Source: JBFEYJ01 sp041563315
GTDB lineage: Bacteria; Pseudomonadota; Gammaproteobacteria; Thiohalomonadales; Thiohalomonadaceae
Direction of reading: 5' to 3'
DNA: 50,813 nucleotides
Assembly (NCBI GenBank): GCA_041563315.1
Contig: JBFFNE010000014.1
Span: 1 to 50,813 of the forward strand
Below are positions 42,001 through 47,848 of the stretch, in pieces. A model generated the notes under the pieces. It searched no databases and was not told where the DNA came from. It saw only the letters and a list, made by a program, of their open reading frames with translations. A program made the translations under genes and the position numbers. The stretch's first letter is position 1. Each line of letters starts with the position of its first letter.

Positions 42001-43580
42001 TGACGGAAATTGTCGTAAACGGAGCGAACCTTGTGCGACATCACCGGGAACGGGGCATCGTCGCCCATGGATCCGATGGCTTCCGCACCGCCTTCGGCCA
42101 GCACGCGCAGCACCTGATCGCGCTCCTCGAAGGTGACCTGGAACAACTTCTGGTAGGTATCCAGCTCGCACTTTTCCATGGGATTGGCACACAGCGGATC
42201 ACCGTTGAGCACCGACTCAAGGTGCAGAGCGTTCTTCATCCACGCCTTGTAGGGCTGTGCCTTTTTCAAATGCTCGTCGATGTCCTGCGGCAGGATCAGT
42301 TTGCCGGTCTGGGTATCGGCCGCCAGCATCTGGCCCGGCTTGAGGCGGCCTTTGCTGATGACATCGGCGTTGTCGTAGTCGTAGACACCAATCTCGGAGG
42401 CCAGGGTGATGACACAGCCGCGGTAGTCACCGTCGGTGACCGCGCCGCCACCAGGCTTTGTGATGACATAGCGTGCCGGGCGCAGACCGTTGCGATCGAG
42501 AGTACAGGCGGCATAACGGCCATCAGTTAAAACGATACCGGCGGGGCCGTCCCACGGCTCCATGTGCATGGAGTTATACTCGTAGAAGGCGCGCAGGTCC
42601 GGGTCCATGTCGCTGACGTTCTGCCACGCCGGCGGAATGAGCAGGCGCATGGCGCGGAAGATATCGATCCCCCCGGACATCATCGCCTCAAGCATGTTAT
42701 CGAGGCTGGAGGAGTCAGAACCCTCCATCGATACCCACGGACGCACATCGTCCATGTTGGCGATCTTGTCAGTAGCGAAGGTGTGCGAACGGGCGCGAGC
42801 CCAGTTACGGTTGCCGCGGACGGTGTTGATCTCGCCGTTATGCGCCAGATAGCGAAAAGGCTGGGCCAAACGCCACTCGGGCAGGGTATTGGTCGCGAAA
42901 CGCTGGTGGAACACGCCGATGGCCGACTCCATGCGCTCATCGCCCAGGTCGGGGTAGAACACAGGCAGGAACTCCGGCATCACCATCCCCTTGTAGGAGA
43001 TGACCTGGGCGGAGAAGGTCGGCACATAGAACATGCTGTCACCGGCGGCACTGCGCGCCTTCTCGGCGCGGCGGCGGGCGATGTACAGGTGGCGCTCGAA
43101 GGCGCCCCCGTCCATTCCGTCGGGACGGTTGACGAAGATCTGCTCGATCTGTGGCCGGGTCGCCTTGGCCGACTCGCCGCAAGCGGAATCATCGGTCGGC
43201 ACCACACGCCAGCCGGCCACGGCCAGGCCTTCGGCCTCAACCTCGCGAGCCAGGGTCTCGCGTGCCGCGGCCGCGGTGGGCTCATCCTGCGCCAGGAATA
43301 CGACGCCCACGGCGTAATCGTCCCGCAAGGCAATGCCTGACTCGGCAGCCACGGCGCGCAGGAAGCCATCGGGCTTTTTCAGCAGCAGGCCGCAGCCATC
43401 ACCGGTCTTACCGTCGGCGGCGATAGCGCCACGATGGGTCATGCGACCCAGCGCCTCGATGGCCGTGCTGACCAGCCAGTGACTGGTGGCGCCGTCCATA
43501 TGGGCGATAAGACCGAAACCACAGTTGTCCCGCTCAAAGTCGGGACGGTATAAACTTGTATTTATCTTCGATTCGCTCAC
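39075..43580 (-). CDS. gltB: Glutamate synthase (NADPH) large subunit
   Basis: Converts glutamine and 2-oxoglutarate to two glutamates, channelling ammonia. The start is taken as GTG at 43580, giving 1501 residues with a 19-residue propeptide before the N-terminal nucleophile Cys in ERDNCGFGLIAHMDG. The glutaminase domain (about 20-430) is followed by the central and FMN/synthase domains (about 780-1210, 'NSGEGGEDPKRY', 'KQIASGRFGVTPGYL'). The [3Fe-4S] motif is CKYLRICHLNNC near residue 1130. The C-terminal beta-helix carries repeats such as 'GGKLFAAGMAGERFGVRNSG'. An upstream in-frame ATG at 43700 would add 40 residues with no family support. Confidence 0.96.
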   Translation of the reverse strand: MSESKINTSLYRPDFERDNCGFGLIAHMDGATSHWLVSTAIEALGRMTHRGAIAADGKTGDGCGLLLKKPDGFLRAVAAESGIALRDDYAVGVVFLAQDEPTAAAARETLAREVEAEGLAVAGWRVVPTDDSACGESAKATRPQIEQIFVNRPDGMDGGAFERHLYIARRRAEKARSAAGDSMFYVPTFSAQVISYKGMVMPEFLPVFYPDLGDERMESAIGVFHQRFATNTLPEWRLAQPFRYLAHNGEINTVRGNRNWARARSHTFATDKIANMDDVRPWVSMEGSDSSSLDNMLEAMMSGGIDIFRAMRLLIPPAWQNVSDMDPDLRAFYEYNSMHMEPWDGPAGIVLTDGRYAACTLDRNGLRPARYVITKPGGGAVTDGDYRGCVITLASEIGVYDYDNADVISKGRLKPGQMLAADTQTGKLILPQDIDEHLKKAQPYKAWMKNALHLESVLNGDPLCANPMEKCELDTYQKLFQVTFEERDQVLRVLAEGGAEAIGSMGDDAPFPVMSHKVRSVYDNFRQQFAQVTNPPIDPIREQVVMSLETLFGSEKNLFEETADHARRLIADSPVLSEGKFTQLLNYNDGDFSHEVIDLNYPVDFGLKNAIEDIAAKAIAAVKNGKVILVLSDRAVGKDRMPVHAALATGAVHHRLIVEGERCKANIVVQTATARDPHHFAVLLGYGATAIYPYLAYEAINDLVRSGEVTEHDTNKLAEKYRGGINKGLYKVMSKMGISSVASYRGSQLFEIVGLGDEVVDLCFRDTTSRVKGAEFIDLEGDILQLVKFAWNPRKALDQGGLLKFVHGGEQHAYNPDVVKTIHQAVNSGDWDDYQAFAALVNDRPPMVLRDLLKLRDDIEPIAIEEVEPETELFKRFDTAAMSLGALSPEAHEALAIAMNRLGGRSNSGEGGEDPKRYVDKTRFSKIKQIASGRFGVTPGYLVNAEVLQIKVAQGAKPGEGGQLPGHKVNDMIARLRFTRPGVPLISPPPHHDIYSIEDLAQLIFDLKQVNPEALVSVKLVSEPGVGTIAAGVAKAYADLITISGYDGGTAASPIASVKYAGSPWELGLSEAHQVLRMNDLRGKVRVQADGGLKTGLDVIKAAILGAESFGFGTMPMVVLGCKYLRICHLNNCATGVATQHEVLRAKHYKGKPELVETYFRFVAREVREWLARLGVRKIEELIGRTDLLEILPGETTRQQKLDLKPILDGSLAPADAPQCCIEPSNVPFDEAKLAEQMVADTISAIEKKAGGEFHYELKNINRSIGARLSGEIAKRWDTLGMEDAPIILRLTGTAGQSFGVWNAGGLHMHLDGDANDYVGKGMAGGKLVIRPPADSRYATNENAIMGNTCLYGATGGKLFAAGMAGERFGVRNSGAHAVIEGAGDHCGEYMTGGVITVLGATGINFGAGMTGGFAFVLDEENRFADHCNGDVDIHRINTEATEAHRNFLRDTLVEYVAETGSGHGKKILDNFEDYLGKFWLVKPKATELETLLEVMLERAA

Positions 43581-43778
43581 AGTCGGTAACCGATTGGTTG
43601 CGTTGCAATTAATAAAATCCGGGAAGTTGTAGCACCGGCGCCCGCGTTTTTCATGGGCAAAACGGCCAAGCAGTATACTGCCGCGCGGCCCAGGGTTCAA
43701 TTGCCGCGGGGATTTGTTGATAACACGTAGGTAATTGTAGAAAACTCTGACGAAAAAACGCTCTTTTTAACGCCTCTC

Positions 43779-44594
43779 TTATTTCTCCGGTGTCGTCCGG
43801 CGAATCTCATCATGCAATGCGGCAAAGCGGCGAGGCCATGGCCCGGCCTGCTGCAGTGGCTCAGGCAGGCGCCCGATCGTAGCACGGGCCGCTGCCTCAT
43901 CAACAAAGCGGCCGTATATGAGTGCGTACCACGGCCGGTTTTTTGCCCAGGTGCGGACCACCATCCGCTCCCCGGGCAGGGCGGCTTGCTGCAGCACCGC
44001 TTCAACCGCCCGCCGGCTCTCGGCACCGGCCAGCTGAATGGTGTAGGCCTGCGGGTCCTGACTCCACAGCCAGGGCATGTCCTTGATCCCCCCCTCCGGC
44101 GCCTCAAAGGCCGCCGCAGCCTTTTTCACCGGGTTCGCCTGGCGGATCATCACCTGCCGAATGCTTGCCAGGCTACGGATCCACGGCTGGATCCCGGACG
44201 GGAGGGAGCTGGCCGCTTGCTGTGCCGCGGCACGCGTGGCGTAGCTTCCCAGAGTAAGGAGATGCATCTCTTTCCCATTGTACTCTACCACCACATGGAC
44301 CAGCGGGCCGGCCAGTCCCTGCCGCCTGGCAAAGCGTGCCACGCCCGCAGGGTTGCGTGTTGCCAGCAGTTGCAGAGTGAAATGGTGCATCGGTTGTTGC
44401 TGAAGCCAGGCGCGGCCCTGCACAGGGCCGCTTGTCGTCCCACTCATCCGCGCCTCGCTTGCGTTGACCGGCTGCCCCATGAGCTGCAGCGCGATCAGCA
44501 GAACGATAGCGGCGCCCGCCCTCGATCCTGTTTTCCGCTGAGTGCTTGTCGCCAGGACAGCGTGCCCGGTTTTCTGTGTCGCATGCATCGTCAT
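43779..44594 (-). CDS. Double SPOR-domain protein (DamX-locus)
   Basis: A 271-residue protein with an N-terminal hydrophobic anchor or signal (about 23-45). Two SPOR-like modules follow (about 67-145, 'MHHFTLQLLATRNPAGVARF' ... 'LTLGSYATRAAAQQAASSLP'; and about 180-258, 'AYTIQLAGAESRRAVEAVL' ... 'YALIYGRFVDEAAARATIGR'). SPOR domains bind denuded septal peptidoglycan, so a role in division is likely. Gene order (aroB-dgt...gltB) equals the DamX-like locus of Pseudomonas, but the AAA ATPase domain found in those homologues is missing. The ATG at 44594 has GAGGGA upstream; a TTG 12 codons earlier is possible. Confidence 0.8.
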   Translation of the reverse strand: MTMHATQKTGHAVLATSTQRKTGSRAGAAIVLLIALQLMGQPVNASEARMSGTTSGPVQGRAWLQQQPMHHFTLQLLATRNPAGVARFARRQGLAGPLVHVVVEYNGKEMHLLTLGSYATRAAAQQAASSLPSGIQPWIRSLASIRQVMIRQANPVKKAAAAFEAPEGGIKDMPWLWSQDPQAYTIQLAGAESRRAVEAVLQQAALPGERMVVRTWAKNRPWYALIYGRFVDEAAARATIGRLPEPLQQAGPWPRRFAALHDEIRRTTPEK

Positions 44595-44686
44595 TAATGC
44601 TCGTCCCTCATCCTTTTCATAGCTTGGCAAGTTCCACAGTAACGCAAGGATAGGTCACCCTCGATCCCCCTTGCGAATAGAGAACT

Positions 44687-44941
44687 TTACCGCGGTGCGC
44701 TCTCGCCCTGGGTGTACATGACCTGATAGCCGCGTCGAATCTGCGCATCACGGCTTCGCAACAGGGCGTTCAGTGCCGCCTCCTTGTCGGCAAAATGTTC
44801 CCGCTGTATCGTACCAGAGGATCCCTGATAACCCGACTCCTTTACCAGCATCCAGCCCCCTAACAGATCCTTCTGCAGAAACAGATGATAGAAGCGCGCG
44901 GCCCGATCGGCACTGAATGGGGTCTGCAGGTAGACACGCAT
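44687..44941 (-). CDS. Stand-alone WGR domain protein
   Basis: An 84-residue soluble protein that is essentially one WGR domain: 'RFYHLFLQKDLLGGWMLVKESGYQGSSG' region (residues 14-41) with the family's W-x(3)-x-x-x-GRxG-like core, here GWMLVKESGYQG. This is followed by 'FADKEAALNALLRSRDAQIRRGYQVM'. In PARPs WGR binds DNA ends. Bacterial single-WGR proteins are of unknown role. The ATG at 44941 has a good GAGGTGAG ribosome-binding site, 35 bp after the dgt stop, so it is probably in the aroK-aroB-dgt operon. Confidence 0.78.
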   Translation of the reverse strand: MRVYLQTPFSADRAARFYHLFLQKDLLGGWMLVKESGYQGSSGTIQREHFADKEAALNALLRSRDAQIRRGYQVMYTQGESAPR

Positions 44942-44975
44942 GAGCAACTCACCTCATCATCGGCCTCTTCACCCG

Positions 44976-46130
44976 TTAGGTCAGCTCGCTCGGGCGAAAC
45001 AGTTTCTGGTACTCAAGAATGGCGTAGCGATCCGTCATCCCGGCGATATAATCAGCCACCACCCTGGCACGCCCCGTCTCGCCCAATTCCCGCTCAGTCG
45101 TCTTGACCTTGGACTGGTGTTCGGGTGGCAGCAGGCGAGGCTCTTCGTACAGGGCCTCGAATAGCTCTTTCACCATTCGCTGCGCCTTGACGCTCATACG
45201 GTGCACCCGATAGTGGTGATAGAGGTTCTCACGCAGAAAGCGTTTCAGTGTCTGGTGTTCTGCCTGCATGGCCTCGCTGAAGCGGATCAACGGCTTCGGC
45301 TGCTCACGGACCTCCTCGACACTTTGAGGTGCCACCTCCGCCAGCGCTTGCTCACTGGTTTGTACCAGGTCGACGACCTGGCGGTTAATCATGCGTCGGA
45401 TGATCTCATGAATGAGGCGCTTGCCTTTCAGGCCAGGATAACTCTCCTGCACGCTCTGGTACTGCCGCTCGAACAGCCCCACCCCCCGCAACTGCTCAAG
45501 GGTGATCAAGCCGGCACGCAGTCCGTCGTCCACATCGTGATTATTGTAGGCAATGGCGTCGGCCGTATTGGCGATCTGCGCCTCAAGGCCTGCCTGCCTG
45601 CCAGTAAGGAAGCGCTCACCCACCTCGCCCAGCATTTCGGCATTGGCACGAGAGCAGTGCTTGAGGATCCCCTCGCGGGTCTCAAAGGTCAGGTTCAGGC
45701 CGGGAAAGTCGGCGTAACGCTCCTCCAACTCATCGACCACGCGCAGCGATTGCAGATTGTGCTCAAAGCCGCCGTGGTCCTGCATGCAGCGATTGAGTGC
45801 ATCCTGGCCGGCATGACCGAAAGGGGTGTGTCCGAGGTCATGGGCCAGGCTGATCGCTTCAGTCAGGTCTTCATTCAGCCCCAGGGCCCGTGCAGTGGCC
45901 CGTCCGATCTGCGCCACCTCAATGGAGTGGGTGAGGCGAGTGCGAAACATATCCCCTTCATGATTGACGAACACCTGGGTCTTGTATTCAAGTCGCCGGA
46001 AGGCGGAGGAGTGGACAATGCGGTCACGGTCACGCTGGTATTCGCTACGGTAAAGCGGGGCTGACTCCTTTTGCCGGCGGCCTCGGGATGAGGATTCGGT
46101 GGTGGCGTAGGTCGCGAGGGTCAGGCTCAT
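44976..46130 (-). CDS. dgt: Deoxyguanosinetriphosphate triphosphohydrolase-like protein (dGTPase, HD)
   Basis: HD-domain hydrolase releasing triphosphate from dNTPs, 384 residues. Metal ligands are in RLTHSIEVAQIGR (near residue 64) and the HD motif AHDLGHTPFGHAG (near residue 98), with a later Asp in NTADAIAYNNHDVDDG. The N-terminus 'YRSEYQRDRDRIVHSSAFRRLEYKTQV' region is typical of the dGTPase-like type 2 proteins. The ATG follows the aroB stop by one base (TGAGATG), so translation is coupled. dgt after aroB is conserved in this group. Confidence 0.95.
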   Translation of the reverse strand: MSLTLATYATTESSSRGRRQKESAPLYRSEYQRDRDRIVHSSAFRRLEYKTQVFVNHEGDMFRTRLTHSIEVAQIGRATARALGLNEDLTEAISLAHDLGHTPFGHAGQDALNRCMQDHGGFEHNLQSLRVVDELEERYADFPGLNLTFETREGILKHCSRANAEMLGEVGERFLTGRQAGLEAQIANTADAIAYNNHDVDDGLRAGLITLEQLRGVGLFERQYQSVQESYPGLKGKRLIHEIIRRMINRQVVDLVQTSEQALAEVAPQSVEEVREQPKPLIRFSEAMQAEHQTLKRFLRENLYHHYRVHRMSVKAQRMVKELFEALYEEPRLLPPEHQSKVKTTERELGETGRARVVADYIAGMTDRYAILEYQKLFRPSELT

Positions 46131-46131
46131 C

Positions 46132-47217
46132 TCAAGACCCCTTCCGATGGGCATCCAGCACGCTTCGAATGTCGGCGGGGCTCGCTTCAGCGGTGATCAC
46201 CGACTGCCCTAACCCCTTCATCAATACCAGGCGCAGCTGGCCATCCAGCACCTTCTTGTCTACCGCTATCAGCTCCAGGAAACGCTCGCTGGTGAGACTC
46301 TCCGGCGCATGTACCGGCAGGTTGGCCTGAAGCAACAGGCGACGAATTCGTTCCACCATCGCCGGCTCAAGCCACCCAAGCTGTGCCGAGAGTTCGGCCG
46401 CCAGCATCATGCCGGTCGCCACCGCCTCACCGTGCAGCCACTCACCATATCCCATGCCGGTCTCGATGGCATGGCCGAAGGTGTGGCCCAGATTCAGCAG
46501 CGCCCGCTGTCCACTCTCCTTTTCATCGGCAGCGACGATATCGGCCTTGTCCTGACAGGAGCGTGCGATGGCATACGCCAGCGCCGCAGGATCGCGTCGA
46601 CGCAGCGCCGCCATGTTCGACTCGAGCCACTCGAAGAAGGGGAGGTCATTGATCAACCCGTACTTGATCACCTCTGCCATGCCGGCACTAAGCTGGCGAT
46701 CATCGAGGGTATCCAGGGTTGCCGTATCAGCCACCACACACTGGGGCTGATGGAAGGCACCAATCATGTTCTTGCCAAGCGGATGGTTCACCCCGGTTTT
46801 GCCGCCGACCGAGGAGTCCACCTGGGAGAGCAGGGTGGTCGGTATCTGGATGAAATCCACGCCACGCTGATAGCTGGCCGCGGCAAAACCGGTCATGTCG
46901 CCCACCACACCGCCGCCCAGGGCCACCAGTGTGCAACGCCGGTCGAAGCGCTTACTGAGCAGGGCATCGAAGATCGTCTCCCATACCGCCAGGGTCTTGT
47001 ACTGCTCGCCGTCGGGCAGGATCACCGCCTCGGTGCGAAAACCGGCAAACATCTGCTGGGTCTTTTCCAGATAGAGGGGGGCGACCGTCTCGTTACTGAC
47101 GATCATCACCTGGCTGCCGCGCACATGCGGTGCCACCAGCTCAGGGCTGCCGAGCAGGCCGCTGCCGATATAGATGGGATAACTGCGATCCCCGAGGTCT
47201 ACGTGAAGAGTTTGCAT
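46132..47217 (-). CDS. aroB: 3-dehydroquinate synthase
   Basis: Second step of the shikimate pathway: DAHP to 3-dehydroquinate, NAD- and Zn-dependent. The 361 residues contain 'LPDGEQYKTL' (near 69), the NAD loop 'VALGGGVVGDMTGFAA' (near 100), 'QIPTTLLSQVDSSVGGKTGV' (20 residues, near 125) and zinc ligands in 'NLGHTFGHAIE' and 'WLHGEAVATGM' (near 250-270). The length is normal. It lies between aroK and dgt, transcribed in the same direction. Confidence 0.97.
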   Translation of the reverse strand: MQTLHVDLGDRSYPIYIGSGLLGSPELVAPHVRGSQVMIVSNETVAPLYLEKTQQMFAGFRTEAVILPDGEQYKTLAVWETIFDALLSKRFDRRCTLVALGGGVVGDMTGFAAASYQRGVDFIQIPTTLLSQVDSSVGGKTGVNHPLGKNMIGAFHQPQCVVADTATLDTLDDRQLSAGMAEVIKYGLINDLPFFEWLESNMAALRRRDPAALAYAIARSCQDKADIVAADEKESGQRALLNLGHTFGHAIETGMGYGEWLHGEAVATGMMLAAELSAQLGWLEPAMVERIRRLLLQANLPVHAPESLTSERFLELIAVDKKVLDGQLRLVLMKGLGQSVITAEASPADIRSVLDAHRKGS

Positions 47218-47287
47218 GGCAGATGTATGTACGCTACCGAATCAAGGGTTTACGGCAGCATACTATAGCGGAAAGCGAGCCAGGACG

Positions 47288-47821
47288 TCATGCACTGCCG
47301 TATTTCGGCTCCTGCTCAAGCCGCACCAGGATTTCCTTGACCACACTCTTGATGGAACGATCATCGGTGTGTACCACCATATCCGCCACCTCGCGGTAGA
47401 GCGGATCACGCTGAGTGATCAGCTCTTCGAGTTTGCCACGTGGGTCCTCGGTCTGCAGCAGGGGGCGATTACGATCGCGCGAGGTCCGCTCGTAGAGCTG
47501 ATCGAGCGAGGCGAAGAGATAGATCACCACCCCGCGCTCCCGCAGCCGCTCACGGTTCTCCTCCCTCAGCACCGCCCCGCCACCGGTGGCCAGCACGACG
47601 TCATCGTGCTGGGTCAGTTCATCGATCATCGCCGCCTCGCGCTTGCGAAATCCCTCCTCACCCTCAATCTCAAAGATGAGTGGAATGCTCGCCCCGGTGC
47701 GCGCGATGATCTCATGGTCGCTGTCCTTGAACGCCTTTTTCAGGACCGTGGCGAGCTGACGACCGATGGTGCTCTTGCCGGCCCCCATGGGGCCGACAAG
47801 GATGATGCTGGATGCAGTCAC
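47288..47821 (-). CDS. aroK: Shikimate kinase
   Basis: Fifth step of the shikimate pathway: ATP-dependent 3-phosphorylation of shikimate. The 177 residues have Walker A GPMGAGKSTIGRQL (near 10), the substrate site 'FKDSDHEI' (DxD), 'FRKREAAMIDEL' with the binding Arg, 'VLATGGGAVLREENRERL' and the LID arginines in ERTSRDRNRPLL. The start is GTG. It is 70 bp upstream of aroB. The gene upstream (27 bp) is an Ig-like protein instead of the pilMNOPQ cluster usual at this place. Confidence 0.96.
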   Translation of the reverse strand: MTASSIILVGPMGAGKSTIGRQLATVLKKAFKDSDHEIIARTGASIPLIFEIEGEEGFRKREAAMIDELTQHDDVVLATGGGAVLREENRERLRERGVVIYLFASLDQLYERTSRDRNRPLLQTEDPRGKLEELITQRDPLYREVADMVVHTDDRSIKSVVKEILVRLEQEPKYGSA

Positions 47822-47848
47822 AAGACGTCTGTCTTACCCAATCAACAG

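Noticed and set aside
41112..42530. 472-codon frame antisense to gltB
   Set aside because: A long shadow frame produced by GC-biased codons of gltB; the protein has no recognisable domain.
43581..43700. ATG start of gltB at 43700
   Set aside because: It would place about 60 residues before the nucleophile Cys, whereas GTG at 43580 gives a propeptide close to the family length.
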